DNA of 64,000 bases from Acidovorax delafieldii (GTDB taxonomy: Bacteria; Pseudomonadota; Gammaproteobacteria; Burkholderiales; Burkholderiaceae_C): NCBI RefSeq assembly GCF_007993815.1, contig NZ_VJWE01000011.1:930001-994000 (forward strand), in the 5' to 3' direction. The number at the start of each line of letters is the position of its first letter. The stretch's first letter is position 1. Made by a program: the position numbers and the translations under genes. Of this stretch, positions 42,132 through 51,454 are shown one piece after another. Below the pieces are notes generated by a model, which saw nothing but the letters and a program-made list of their open reading frames with translations, was not told the origin of the DNA and ran no database searches.

Positions 42132-44369
42132 ATGACGACCCAGCAACCTTCCATCATCTACACCCTGACCGACGAAGCACCCCGTCTGGCCACGGCTTCC
42201 TTCCTGCCCATCATTCGCACGTTTGCGGCACCGGCAGGCATCAACGTGCTGGAGAGCGACATCTCGGTGGCAGCGCGCATCCTGGGTGAGTTCTCCGACT
42301 ACCTGACCGAAGAACAGCGCGTGCCCAACAACCTGGCCGAGCTGGGCAAGAAGACGCTGCAGCCCGATGCCAACATCATCAAGCTGCCCAACATCTCCGC
42401 GTCCGTGTCGCAGCTCAAGGCAGCCATCGCCGAGCTGCAGGCCAAGGGCTACGCCCTGCCCGACTACCCGGACCAGCCCAAGGACGACAAAGAGAAAGAA
42501 ATCAAGGCCCGCTACAGCAAGTGCACCGGCTCGGCCGTGAACCCCGTGCTGCGCGAAGGCAACTCCGACCGCCGTGCGCCCAAGGCCGTGAAGGAATACG
42601 CCCGCAAGAACCCGCACAGCATGGCCGAGTGGAGCCAGGCCTCGCGTTCGCATGTGTCGCACATGCACGCCGGCGACTTCTACCACGGCGAAAAGTCCAT
42701 GACGCTGGACCGCGCCCGTGACGTGAAGATGGAGCTGATCACCAAGAGCGGCAAGGCCATCGTTCTGAAGCCCAAGGTCAGCCTGCTCGACCGCGAAGTG
42801 ATCGACAGCATGTTCATGAGCAAGAAGGCGCTGCTGGAGTTCTACGAGAAGGAAATCGAAGACGCGCGCAAGACCGGCGTGATGTTCTCGCTGCACGTGA
42901 AGGCCACGATGATGAAGGTGTCCCACCCCATCGTGTTCGGCCACTGCGTGCGCATCTTCTACAAGGACGCGTTCGCCAAACACGCCAAGACCTTTGAAGA
43001 GCTGGGCGTGAACGTGAACAACGGCATGGTGGACCTGTACACCAAGATCGAAACCCTGCCGCAAAGCCAGCGCGACGAGATCAAGCGCGACCTGCACGCC
43101 TGCCACGAGCACCGTCCCGAGCTGGCCATGGTCGACTCGGCCAAGGGCATCACCAACTTCCACTCGCCCAACGACATCATCGTGGACGCCTCCATGCCCG
43201 CCATGATCCGCAACGGCGGCAAGATGTGGGACGCCAACGGCCGCCTGAAGGACGTGAAGGCCGTGATGCCTGAATCGACCTTCGCTCGCATCTACCAGGA
43301 GATCATCAACTTCTGCAAATGGCACGGCGCGTTCGACCCCAAGACCATGGGCACGGTGCCCAACGTGGGCCTGATGGCCCAGCAGGCCGAGGAATACGGC
43401 AGCCACGACAAGACCTTCGAGATCCCCGAAGACGGCGTGGCCAACATCACCGACCTGGCCACCGGCGAAGTGCTGCTGAGCCAGAACGTGGAGCAAGGCG
43501 ACATCTGGCGCATGTGCCAGGTGAAGGACGCCGCGATCCGCGACTGGGTGAAGCTGGCCGTGAACCGCGCCCGCAACTCCGGCATGCCCGTGGTGTTCTG
43601 GCTCGACTCGTACCGTCCGCACGAAGCGCAGCTGATCACCAAGGTCAAGATGTACCTGCACGAGCACAACACCACCGGCCTGGACATCCAGATCATGAGC
43701 CAGGTGCGTGCGATGCGCTACACGCTGGAGCGCGTGATCCGTGGCCTGGACACCATCAGCGCCACCGGCAACATCCTGCGCGATTACCTGACCGACCTGT
43801 TCCCCATCATGGAACTGGGCACCTCGGCCAAGATGCTGTCCATCGTGCCTTTGATGGCCGGCGGCGGCATGTACGAAACCGGCGCGGGCGGCTCGGCCCC
43901 CAAGCACGTGCAGCAGCTGGTGGAAGAAAACCACCTGCGCTGGGATTCGCTGGGTGAATTCCTGGCGCTGGCCGTGTCGCTGGAAGACCTGGGCCTGAAG
44001 ACCGGCAACGGCAAGGCCAAGATCCTGGCCCAGACGCTGGACGCCGCCACAGGCAAGCTGCTGGACAACAACAAGAACCCCTCGCCCAAGACCGGCCAGC
44101 TGGACAACCGTGGCAGCCAGTTCTACCTGGCCCTGTACTGGGCGCAAGAGCTGGCCACGCAAACGGCCGATGCCGAACTGGCCCAACTGTTCGCCCCACT
44201 GGCCAAGCAACTGGCCGACAACGAGCAGACCATCGTGGCCGAACTGGCTGCCGTGCAGGGTGCACCCGCCGACATCGGTGGCTACTACCTGCCCGACGTG
44301 GCCAAGCTGGACGCCGTGATGCGCCCCAGCAAGACGCTGAATGAAGCCCTCAAGGCCGTGGCGGCCTGA
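42132..44369 (+). CDS. icd: NADP-dependent isocitrate dehydrogenase, monomeric type
   Basis: Predicted 745-residue cytoplasmic TCA-cycle enzyme converting isocitrate to 2-oxoglutarate with NADPH formation. Length and sequence fit the monomeric IDH family (about 740 residues), not the 415-residue dimer. Characteristic stretches are [20 protein letters not shown] (substrate serine region near residue 135), [40 protein letters not shown] and [23 protein letters not shown] 42132 is used; an in-frame GTG 12 bp upstream is possible. It has its own leader and ends in a strong terminator. Codon use is highly biased, as expected for an abundant enzyme. Confidence 0.96.
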   Translation: MTTQQPSIIYTLTDEAPRLATASFLPIIRTFAAPAGINVLESDISVAARILGEFSDYLTEEQRVPNNLAELGKKTLQPDANIIKLPNISASVSQLKAAIAELQAKGYALPDYPDQPKDDKEKEIKARYSKCTGSAVNPVLREGNSDRRAPKAVKEYARKNPHSMAEWSQASRSHVSHMHAGDFYHGEKSMTLDRARDVKMELITKSGKAIVLKPKVSLLDREVIDSMFMSKKALLEFYEKEIEDARKTGVMFSLHVKATMMKVSHPIVFGHCVRIFYKDAFAKHAKTFEELGVNVNNGMVDLYTKIETLPQSQRDEIKRDLHACHEHRPELAMVDSAKGITNFHSPNDIIVDASMPAMIRNGGKMWDANGRLKDVKAVMPESTFARIYQEIINFCKWHGAFDPKTMGTVPNVGLMAQQAEEYGSHDKTFEIPEDGVANITDLATGEVLLSQNVEQGDIWRMCQVKDAAIRDWVKLAVNRARNSGMPVVFWLDSYRPHEAQLITKVKMYLHEHNTTGLDIQIMSQVRAMRYTLERVIRGLDTISATGNILRDYLTDLFPIMELGTSAKMLSIVPLMAGGGMYETGAGGSAPKHVQQLVEENHLRWDSLGEFLALAVSLEDLGLKTGNGKAKILAQTLDAATGKLLDNNKNPSPKTGQLDNRGSQFYLALYWAQELATQTADAELAQLFAPLAKQLADNEQTIVAELAAVQGAPADIGGYYLPDVAKLDAVMRPSKTLNEALKAVAA

Positions 44370-44414
44370 GTCCGGCCCCACCGCTGCTGCGGCCCTGTGC
44401 TGCAGCGGCAAATG

Positions 44415-44445
44415 AAAAAGGCCCCGCTCTGCGGGGCCTTTTTTT
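44415..44445 (+). terminator. strong intrinsic terminator of icd
   Basis: A perfect 8 bp stem, GGCCCCGC (44420-44427) with GCGGGGCC (44431-44438), and a TCT loop, preceded by AAAAA and followed by TTTTTTT. The flanking A-run means it can also act on the converging hydrolase transcript. Confidence 0.92.
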
Positions 44446-44477
44446 ATGGCGCGGCGGGAACCGCAAGAGAAAACAAT

Positions 44478-45869
44478 CTACGGCCGCTCGCGGTCGGCCA
44501 CGCGGGTGTTCAGCGCCGCCGGCACATAGCCAGGCAGGAAGGCGCAGCCCTTGCCGAACGTGGCCTCCATGCCTGCGCACTGCTGCGCAATGCCCTCGGG
44601 CGTGGGCTTGTCGCCCGCGTCCACCCAGCGCAGCAGCGCGGTCATGAGCGTGGGGTAGGTGGGGTCGCTCAGGTAGCTGTGGGTGTTGTGCTGGGTAAAG
44701 GTCTGCACCAGGCGCGCCGCGCTGCCGCCTTGCGCCATGGTGGCCCGGAAGGCTGCGTCCAGCTCGACAAAGGCCGTGGGGTCGTCCACGCCCTTGACGG
44801 TGAGCACGGGCACGGGGATGCGGCCGGTCAGGTCGGTGTCCTGCGCAAAGCGGGCCACAGCGGCAGGGTCTGCACGGTAGCGCAGCACGGCGGCGTTCAG
44901 AGCGGCATCGTCGGGCGAACCTCGGTATTGCACACCCCGGTTGCCAAACGGACTGGCGCCGCCCGTGCGGTGCTGCACCACGTCGCGGAAGTGGAAGGTG
45001 GCCCAGTTCATGTGGCCCTGGATGGAGCTGGCCGGGATGCGGATCACATCCACGATGGTTTTGACTTTGCGCTGCTGCTCGGGCGTGCGCTCGGCCACCG
45101 GCTTGTTCAGCGCCAGGCATTCGTTCACGCGCGCGGTCAGGTCCGCCTGCGTCATCGCCGCATCGGCAGGCAGGCCGATGTTCAGCGGGTACTGCACCTC
45201 GGTGGGCCGGGGGTGGTTGTTGCACAGGTACTGGTAGACCACGCGCAGGTCGGTGCGAAAGTCGTAAGAGCGCGTTCCGCCCGCCAGCACGCCGCTGGTG
45301 AGCAGCACGGCGTCGTAGGGGCGCTTGCCATCGGCCGTGGTCTGGAACATCTCGGCCCCCTTGGCCGCCACGCTGGCGCCCCAGGACTGGCCGTGCAGGA
45401 TGGTGCGCTGCGGCTGGGCGACGTGGCGCACGAAGATCTGGCGCAGCCGCTCGGTGTCCTCGGCCGCGGCACGCACCTCCACACCGCCCTGGCGGAAGGT
45501 GCTGCCCGCCCAGGCGTACCCCGCGCGGACCATGATGGCCCAGCGCTCCAGGTCCTCCACCGACCGCTCCATCTTCGGCGCGCCCAGTGCCGGGCCACCG
45601 TGGGCGTGCAGCACCAGGTGGCCGTTCCACTGCTGCGGCACCGCCACCAGGTAGTACGCACCGGCCGAGTCCTTGCCCGACAGGCAGCGGGCGATGGGCG
45701 CCAGGTCCTTGGGGCACGGGGTGGCCGTGGGCGCGGCCTCGGCCGTGGCACTCACCGGCGCCGAAGCTAGTGGTTGTGTGGGCCCCGGCGCGCAGGCAGA
45801 AAGCAGGCAGGTCACGCCGGCCAGCGCCAGGGCTGGCAGGGTGCGTGGTGTGGCACGGGGGGTGGGCAT
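44478..45869 (-). CDS. lipoprotein alpha/beta hydrolase
   Basis: Predicted 463-residue lipid-anchored serine hydrolase. The lipobox LLSAC ends at C26 after MPTPRATPRTLPALALAGVT. The nucleophile elbow is LHGQSWGASVAAKG with S162, an aspartate lies in LTVKGVDDPTAFVELD, and a histidine in FTQHNTHSYLSD completes a triad. VLHAHGGPALGAP could form the oxyanion hole. The large insert between residues 190 and 330 suggests a lid, as in tannase or peptidase-like hydrolases. ATG 45869 gives the lipoprotein signal; the earlier in-frame start does not. Monocistronic, convergent with icd. Substrate unknown. Confidence 0.8.
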   Translation of the reverse strand: MPTPRATPRTLPALALAGVTCLLSACAPGPTQPLASAPVSATAEAAPTATPCPKDLAPIARCLSGKDSAGAYYLVAVPQQWNGHLVLHAHGGPALGAPKMERSVEDLERWAIMVRAGYAWAGSTFRQGGVEVRAAAEDTERLRQIFVRHVAQPQRTILHGQSWGASVAAKGAEMFQTTADGKRPYDAVLLTSGVLAGGTRSYDFRTDLRVVYQYLCNNHPRPTEVQYPLNIGLPADAAMTQADLTARVNECLALNKPVAERTPEQQRKVKTIVDVIRIPASSIQGHMNWATFHFRDVVQHRTGGASPFGNRGVQYRGSPDDAALNAAVLRYRADPAAVARFAQDTDLTGRIPVPVLTVKGVDDPTAFVELDAAFRATMAQGGSAARLVQTFTQHNTHSYLSDPTYPTLMTALLRWVDAGDKPTPEGIAQQCAGMEATFGKGCAFLPGYVPAALNTRVADRERP

Positions 45870-45921
45870 GGGTCGGGTCTCCGTTGTCTTTTTTATCCGC
45901 ACTAGGCGTCGTGTTCAATAC

Positions 45922-45978
45922 TACAAATTTGATAGCGCATCAGGCATGTTTCACTAGCGCTACGGGCCATTTTTTGCC
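45922..45978 (-). repeat. dispersed GCGCTAG/AGCTAT element, copy 6
   Basis: On the minus strand it reads AAATGGCCCGTAGCGCTAG, then ACATGCCTGATGCGCTATC and AAATT. It occupies the gap between the lipoprotein hydrolase start and the DUF1993 gene. Confidence 0.7.
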
Positions 45979-46047
45979 CATATCTGCATGCCTGGCCCCA
46001 CACGGCAGCACCCGGGGCACCTTGGCGCCCCAGGACAGGGCCCAGGG

Positions 46048-46560
46048 TCAGAACTTGCCCATGTAGTCGCGCTTGCCCAGTTCCACGCCGTTGTGGCGCG
46101 CGATGGCGTAGGTCGCGTTCACGTGGAAGAAGAACTGGGGCAGGCCGTAGTGCAGCAGGTAGTGTTCACCCACAAACTGCTTTTCGCGCGGCGTGCCGGG
46201 CTGGATGGTGATCTGGCGCGTGGCGGCCTCGGCAAAGGCTGCCTGCGGTAAGCCTTCGATGAACGCCAGCACCGTGCGGATGCGCTCGGCCAGGTCGGCA
46301 AAACCGGGGCGCTCGGCGTCGGGCAGCGAAGGCACCTCCACACCGGCCAGGCGCGCGGCCACGCCCTTGGCAAAGTCGCAGGCGATCAGCACCTGGCGGG
46401 CCATGGGGAACATGTCGGGGAACAAGCGGGCCTGCAGCAATGCGTCCGGCTCGATCTTGCGGGCCATGGCATGGGCCTCGGTCTTGGCCAGGATGTCCTG
46501 GAGCGAGCCCAGCATCTGGCGAAAGACAGGGATGCTAGCGTTGTACATGGGGTTCGTCAT
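46048..46560 (-). CDS. DUF1993 family protein
   Basis: Predicted 170-residue soluble helical protein. The whole sequence matches the pattern of DUF1993 (DinB-like fold): MYNASIPVFRQMLGSLQDIL at the start, LLQARLFPDMFPMARQVLIA in the middle, GEHYLLHYGLPQFFFHVNAT and a terminal LGKRDYMG. No enzymatic function is known for this family. The start is ATG 46560. It lies downstream of an MFS gene on the same strand, but 178 bp and a repeat separate it from the next gene on the other side. Confidence 0.88.
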   Translation of the reverse strand: MTNPMYNASIPVFRQMLGSLQDILAKTEAHAMARKIEPDALLQARLFPDMFPMARQVLIACDFAKGVAARLAGVEVPSLPDAERPGFADLAERIRTVLAFIEGLPQAAFAEAATRQITIQPGTPREKQFVGEHYLLHYGLPQFFFHVNATYAIARHNGVELGKRDYMGKF

Positions 46561-46704
46561 GGGCGGTGTCCTGGAAGTGCGTTGAAAACAAAGGGCGCCG
46601 TTGCGAACCCTGCCAAACAGGGCCCCGGCGCCACCGACCGCGATTGCAACACAGGCCCGCGCGGCGTGCTGGGCGCCGTACAGAGCCCCCGCCCCGTGGC
46701 CCCT

Positions 46705-47982
46705 TCAGGCCGCTGCAGGCACGGGCCGTGCCGCCCGCGCTGCCACGCCCACCCCCACGAGCGCGGCCGACACCACGCTCAGGCCCAGCGTCACGGCCGA
46801 GCCGTAGAAAATGCCCGCCGTCATGCCGTGGTCCAGCATGGCGCCAAACACCGGTGCCGCCAGGCAAAAGCCCAGGTCCAGCCCCGAGTACACCGTGCCA
46901 TACACGCGGCCCGTGGCACCGGGGGGCGCGGCGCGCTTGATCAGCATGTCGCGCGAGGGGCCCGCCAGGCCCGTGCCCAGCCCCGCCACCGAGGCCACCA
47001 CCAGCGCCGCCATGCCGGGCAGCAGCCCCGAGGCCACCACCACCAGCAGCGCGGCCGAGCCCAGCAGGCACACGGAGATGATCTTCTCCAGCCGCTGCAC
47101 ACGCCCCACCAGAAAGCCGCCCACCAGCATGCCCGCCGCGCCACACAGCATGTAGCCCGTGACCACCATGGCCGTCACGCTCAACGGCAGGCCGTACATG
47201 GACTGCAGCGCCGGGCTGGCAAAGCTCTGGATGGCGCTGAGTGCGCAGGTGCTCCAGAAGAAGAACGAGAAACACAGCCACACCGAAGGCAGCCTGAGGA
47301 AGGCCATGGGGTGCTCGGGCTTCGCCGCCGCCGCGCCGCCCTTGGCCTGGTGGGCCCAGGCTCCCTGGCGGTCATCAATGGCATCGCGGTTCCACACCAT
47401 GATGGCCAGCACCGTGAGGGCCAGCAGCGCGCCGCACAGGCAGGCCGTGCGCCACGAGCCCGTAGCGGTAGCAATGCCCGCCATGAACACCGGGGCCGTC
47501 GCCCAGCCCAGGTTGCCGCTGATGCCGTGCACCGAGAAGCCATGCCCCAGGCGCTGGGGCGACACGCGCTTGTTGAGGATGGTGAAGTCCACCGGGTGGA
47601 ACGGTGCATTGCCCAGCCCCGCCAAAGCCGCCGCGAGCAGCAGGCCCGTGTAGCCCTGCGCCGTGCCCGCCGCCAGCCCCGCCGCGGCAAAGCTGGACAG
47701 CGCAAAAAACATCACAGGTCGCGCGCCCACCCGGTCCACCAGGAAACCCGACAGCGCCTGGCCCACGCCCGAGATCACGAAGAACACCGACACCAGCAGG
47801 CCCAGCTCGGAATAGCTGAAGCCGAACTCCCCGATCAGCCACGGAAACAGCGGCGGCAGCAGCATGTGAAAGAAGTGCGAGCTGCCGTGGGCCAGGCCGA
47901 TCAGGCCGATGGTGCGGGCGTCCTGCCGCAGGGGGACGGGGTTGGCAGTGGTGGCGGTAGCGCCGGAGGTGGAAGCAGTCAT
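46705..47982 (-). CDS. MFS transporter
   Basis: Predicted 425-residue 12-span major facilitator. Its first half contains IGLAHGSSHFFHMLLPPLFP and the loop 2-3 motif SGFLVDRVGARPVMFFALS. The second half contains VGGFLVGRVQRLEKIISVC and LGTGLAGPSRDMLIKRAAPP. This resembles efflux permeases of unknown drug or metabolite specificity. ATG 47982 is preferred; ATG 48003 is possible and neither has a strong ribosome site. It is divergent from an AraC regulator with a long inverted repeat between them, a layout like the E. coli nimT/nimR drug-efflux pair, so a toxic aromatic substrate is a reasonable guess. Confidence 0.85.
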   Translation of the reverse strand: MTASTSGATATTANPVPLRQDARTIGLIGLAHGSSHFFHMLLPPLFPWLIGEFGFSYSELGLLVSVFFVISGVGQALSGFLVDRVGARPVMFFALSSFAAAGLAAGTAQGYTGLLLAAALAGLGNAPFHPVDFTILNKRVSPQRLGHGFSVHGISGNLGWATAPVFMAGIATATGSWRTACLCGALLALTVLAIMVWNRDAIDDRQGAWAHQAKGGAAAAKPEHPMAFLRLPSVWLCFSFFFWSTCALSAIQSFASPALQSMYGLPLSVTAMVVTGYMLCGAAGMLVGGFLVGRVQRLEKIISVCLLGSAALLVVVASGLLPGMAALVVASVAGLGTGLAGPSRDMLIKRAAPPGATGRVYGTVYSGLDLGFCLAAPVFGAMLDHGMTAGIFYGSAVTLGLSVVSAALVGVGVAARAARPVPAAA

Positions 47983-48014
47983 GGGTTGGATCTTAGGCAG
48001 CATGCCCTCGGCAG

Positions 48015-48047
48015 GTTTACGATAGACGGCCAATTTCTATCGCAAAC
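48015..48047. promoter_or_regulatory. long inverted repeat between AraC and MFS genes
   Basis: GTTTACGATAGA (48015-48026) and TCTATCGCAAAC (48036-48047) are 12 bp arms with one mismatch around a 9 bp spacer. The right arm ends exactly one base before the AraC ATG at 48048. This is the obvious operator for the AraC protein and overlaps both potential promoters. Confidence 0.75.
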
Positions 48048-48995
48048 ATGCCAAACCCACCCACCAGGCCCCCCACCCCTACCGAACCGGTGGTGGAACA
48101 CTTCGCCGCCGAGGTCGTGCCTCGCGCCCAGGCCGGCAAGCCGCGCGGGATGTCGTACGTGGACTCGCTCACGCCCGAGCTGTTTGTGCCCACCGCCGCC
48201 CGCCCGGTGCGCGCCAAGCTGCGCTGGCTGGCCGCCGACACGCAGGTGATGCCCCACAGCCACCCCTGGGCGCAGGTGGCAATATCGACCACGGGCGTGA
48301 TCAGGCTCACGGTGAACCACGGCACCTACATCGTGCCGCCCTCGCGCGCGCTGTGGATTCCGCCCGGTGTGGAACATGCCGTGACCATGGTGGAAGACGC
48401 CGACCTGCGCACGCTGTACTTTCACCAGCCCCGGGGGCGCTGCGGCCCCGGCGTGCCGCGCGACCAGGAAGACGCATGGCGCCAGTGCCGCGTGCTGGAG
48501 GTGTCCGACCTGCTGCGCGCCCTGGTGCGCGAGATGCCCACCGCACCCGATGGCGGCGCCGCGATCAGCCCCGCCGACCTGCGACGCGAGCAGCACCTGA
48601 GCGCCCTGGTGCGCGACGAACTGGCCCGTGCCGCCGCCGTGAAGCTGGGCGTGGACCTGCCCCAGGACAAGCGCCTGCGCCACCTGTGCGAGGCCGTGTT
48701 GGCCGACCCCACGCGCCACGACACCCTGGCCGACTGGGCGCAGGACACGGGCGCCAGCCCCCGCACGGTGGCACGCCTGTTCCGCTCCGAACTGGGCAGC
48801 ACCTTCACCCAATGGCGCCAGCAGGTGATCCTGGCCAAGGCCGTGTCGCTGGCCGCCGGCCGCATGCCCATGGGCCAGATCGCCGCCGAGCTGGGCTACA
48901 GCGCGAGCGCCTTCAGCGCCATGGTGCGCAAGTCGGTGGGGCAGCCGCCGGGACGGTTTTTGGGGCAGCAGCAGCCGGCAGCCGTGGTCCCGTAG
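48048..48995 (+). CDS. AraC family transcriptional regulator
   Basis: Predicted 315-residue regulator. An N-terminal cupin-like sensor domain (residues about 55-130, MPHSHPWAQVAISTTGVIRL, then YIVPPSRALWIPPGVEHAV) precedes two helix-turn-helix motifs at about 240-300 (LADWAQDTGASPRTVARLFR and MGQIAAELGYSASAFSAMVR). The architecture matches NimR-type repressors of adjacent efflux pumps. The ATG at 48048 touches the operator and lacks a ribosome site. A downstream ATG at 48150 would give 281 residues, closer to the usual length, so the true start is uncertain. Confidence 0.85.
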   Translation: MPNPPTRPPTPTEPVVEHFAAEVVPRAQAGKPRGMSYVDSLTPELFVPTAARPVRAKLRWLAADTQVMPHSHPWAQVAISTTGVIRLTVNHGTYIVPPSRALWIPPGVEHAVTMVEDADLRTLYFHQPRGRCGPGVPRDQEDAWRQCRVLEVSDLLRALVREMPTAPDGGAAISPADLRREQHLSALVRDELARAAAVKLGVDLPQDKRLRHLCEAVLADPTRHDTLADWAQDTGASPRTVARLFRSELGSTFTQWRQQVILAKAVSLAAGRMPMGQIAAELGYSASAFSAMVRKSVGQPPGRFLGQQQPAAVVP

Positions 48996-49097
48996 CCCCG
49001 TGCGGTGCGTGCTACCGAGGCTGCCGGGCGTTACGGCATGACCACGCCGTGCTGAGCCTTAACCAGGGCATACGGGAGCTCTGTAGGCCGATATCTG

Positions 49098-49156
49098 CCT
49101 CCTGTTGCCCCTGTGCGCTAGAACCATATGCCCGGACAGCTATGAAAAAGTGAGCA
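49098..49156 (+). repeat. dispersed GCGCTAG/AGCTAT element, copy 7
   Basis: Contains GCGCTAGAACCATATGCCCG (from 49115) and AGCTATGAAAAAGTGAGC (from 49138), nearly identical in its left half to the copy at 8311-8373. It lies in the 239 bp gap before the flavin reductase gene. Confidence 0.75.
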
Positions 49157-49234
49157 TGCAGATACCCCGATGACTGCAGCGCGCCGCGTCTGCCGCTAAG
49201 GTGTCCGCTTGTTCGCCCCACCCTGCCGAGCCCC

Positions 49235-49873
49235 ATGACCACTCCACAGCCCCCACGCACCTTCCACAGCTACGAACCCCGCCTGGGCCACGGCCTGCCG
49301 CACGACCCGTTCAACGCCATCGTGGGGCCCCGCCCCATCGGCTGGATCTCCACGCAAAGCGCCACGGGAGCGACCAACCTCGCGCCCTACAGCTTTTTCA
49401 ACGCCTTCAACTACGTGCCCCCCATCGTGGGCTTTGCCAGCATTGGCTACAAGGACACCGTACGCAACGTGCAGGCCACGGGCGAGTTTGTGTGGAACCT
49501 CGCCACCCGCGACCTGGCCGAGGTGATGAACCAGAGCTGCGCGGCCGTGCCACCTGAAGTGAGCGAGTTCAACCTGACCGGTCTGACCCCCCTGCCCTCC
49601 ACCCGCGTGCGCCCCCCGCGCGTGGCCGAAAGCCCGGTCACCTTTGAATGCCGCAGCACGCAGATCCTGCAGCTGCAGGGGGTGGACGGGGCCCTGGTGG
49701 ATACCTGGCTGGTGCTGGGCGAGGTGGTGGCCGTGCACATCGATCAGGCGCTGCTGAAGGACGGCGTGTACGACACCGCGAACGCGGGGCACATCCTGCG
49801 CGGCGGCGGGCCGGCGGACTATTTCACTGTGGGGCCAGAGCAGCTGTTCAGGATGTATCGGCCCCGGCCCTGA
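49235..49873 (+). CDS. flavin reductase-like (split-barrel FMN) protein
   Basis: Predicted 212-residue flavin-binding protein. FNAIVGPRPIGWISTQSATG near residue 27 and LAPYSFFNAFNYVPPIVGFA are the canonical FMN-binding blocks of flavin-reductase-like proteins. NIATRDLAE-like NLATRDLAEVMN and EVVAVHIDQALLKDGVYDTA follow. It could supply reduced flavin to a two-component monooxygenase or act as a stand-alone oxidoreductase; no partner is near. The start ATG 49235 gives the expected short N-terminus. Monocistronic, preceded by a dispersed repeat. Confidence 0.88.
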   Translation: MTTPQPPRTFHSYEPRLGHGLPHDPFNAIVGPRPIGWISTQSATGATNLAPYSFFNAFNYVPPIVGFASIGYKDTVRNVQATGEFVWNLATRDLAEVMNQSCAAVPPEVSEFNLTGLTPLPSTRVRPPRVAESPVTFECRSTQILQLQGVDGALVDTWLVLGEVVAVHIDQALLKDGVYDTANAGHILRGGGPADYFTVGPEQLFRMYRPRP

Positions 49874-49985
49874 CTGCGGCCAGCAGGTAACAGGCTGTCA
49901 CGCGATAGCCCTGGCATCCCCTGGAGGTTTGCGCTATACCCGCCTGTCGGGAGGCTGTTGCCCTCCCCCCTCGGCCGGAGACCCT

Positions 49986-51392
49986 ATGAAGTTCGTACGT
50001 GCAACCCTTGCCTGCCTGTCGGCCGCCCTGGTGCCGCTGGCCATGGCTGGACCACCGCTCATCGGCAACTGCCCGGTGCTACCGCCAGACCACCTCTTCA
50101 ATACGCCCATCGACAACTTTCCGGTGCACCCTCAGTCGGCAGCTTTCCTGCAGACCATCAGCAGTACCCCACGACGCCTGCACCTGGACCTGGGCCAGAG
50201 CGAGGACATGCGCAGCCCCGAGTACTGGGGCATCCCGTACAACGTGGTCCAAGGCCGCAGCTTCGGGTGGCCGACGGTGCACTTTGATGGCGATGGAGCC
50301 CCCGACGAGAGCGACTGCGCGCGGGGTGACGAAAGCCTTGTGCGGCCTTGCACAGGCCTGCGCGAGCCCGCACGCTTGCCCATTCCGCCGCAGCCCCTGG
50401 TGGAGGGCGGCATCAGCGGCAACAAGGCGGTCTACAACGACCACCATATCCTGACCGTGGACACCGACACCTGCACGCTGTGGGAAAGCTACCTGAGCTA
50501 CACCCGGCCCGATGGGGGCTGGGACATCTACGGCAGCGCCGCCTTCGACCTGCGGTCCAACGCGCTGCGGCCTGCGGGATGGACTTCAGCAGACGCGGCC
50601 GGGTTTCCGATACTGCCCCTGCTGCTCAAGGCCGACGAGGCGAGCGCTGGCGACATCCGCCATGCGCTTCGCTTCACCATCCAGAGTCACAAGATCCGAA
50701 CCAGCTACACCTGGCCCGCACGGCACCTCACCCGCAATGGGGACGCCTCGGCCAGCAAGCCCCCCATGGGCCAGCTGTTCCGGCTGCGTGCGGACTACCC
50801 CGTGCCTCAGAACTACAGCGTGCAGGCCCGGGCCATCCTGCAGGCACTCAAGACCTACGGCATGTACATCGCCGATGGTGGTTCGGACATGTACATCACC
50901 GGCGACCCCAGCCGCCTGTGGAGCGATGCCACCATCTCGCAGGTCCAGTCCGTGCCGCACACGGCTTTCGAGGCGGTGGACCTCAGTCCGGTCATGGCCC
51001 AACCCGGCTTTGACAGCGACAGTGCGCGGGTACCGTACACCAGTGCCACCCCTGTGTTTTCAGCCTCCACATCGGGTCCACTGCAGCAGCTGAACCTGTG
51101 GGCGGCGATCCAGGTTTCGGCACCCGACGCCGGGCGCGCCGGAGGCCTGTACGTGGCAGCCCTGGTGCCAGGCGCGGGACTGTTTGCGCTGTCGCCCGGA
51201 GGCTGGGTGCCTGTAGCGGACGGGAACCTGCCCGCAGCCAGCCCCGCCACGCTGGGCAGCCACATGGTGCCCATCCTGGCAGCTGCCGATGTGTCGGGCT
51301 TACGCGGCACGCAGGTATTTGCGGGCTATGGCACCTCACCCAGCGAGATGCTGGAGCGCGGAACGTTTGGGCAAATCTACGCCGTGCCTTGA
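49986..51392 (+). CDS. secreted protein of unknown function
   Basis: Predicted 468-residue exported protein. The signal peptide MKFVRATLACLSAALVPLAM is followed by A-GPP. The mature protein opens with LIGNCPVLPPDHLFNTPIDN and contains aromatic-rich beta-type segments (LWESYLSYTRPDGGWDIYGS; YGMYIADGGSDMYITGDPSR). These recur in uncharacterised secreted proteins of soil bacteria. The C-terminal 110 residues (SGPLQQLNLWAAIQVSAPDA, then LYVAALVPGAGLFALSPGGW) look like a separate small beta domain. Four or more cysteines are present. I do not recognise an enzyme family; a carbohydrate-active or surface role is only a guess. Confidence 0.7.
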   Translation: MKFVRATLACLSAALVPLAMAGPPLIGNCPVLPPDHLFNTPIDNFPVHPQSAAFLQTISSTPRRLHLDLGQSEDMRSPEYWGIPYNVVQGRSFGWPTVHFDGDGAPDESDCARGDESLVRPCTGLREPARLPIPPQPLVEGGISGNKAVYNDHHILTVDTDTCTLWESYLSYTRPDGGWDIYGSAAFDLRSNALRPAGWTSADAAGFPILPLLLKADEASAGDIRHALRFTIQSHKIRTSYTWPARHLTRNGDASASKPPMGQLFRLRADYPVPQNYSVQARAILQALKTYGMYIADGGSDMYITGDPSRLWSDATISQVQSVPHTAFEAVDLSPVMAQPGFDSDSARVPYTSATPVFSASTSGPLQQLNLWAAIQVSAPDAGRAGGLYVAALVPGAGLFALSPGGWVPVADGNLPAASPATLGSHMVPILAAADVSGLRGTQVFAGYGTSPSEMLERGTFGQIYAVP

Positions 51393-51454
51393 GCAACCGC
51401 CGACAGAGTCTCAGGCCCGTTCAGGGTAGGTGACCTGGCCGGGCGAGGCAGGCG

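Noticed and set aside
42108-44411. Long open frame (about 767 codons) antisense to icd
   Set aside because: It is the codon-bias shadow of icd: no family motifs, runs of His/Val/Gly/Ala typical of reversed GC-rich genes, and no ribosome site.
44350-45918. Open frame overlapping the lipoprotein hydrolase on the same strand
   Set aside because: Out-of-frame reading without a signal peptide or motif; the 44478-45869 frame has the lipobox and catalytic triad.
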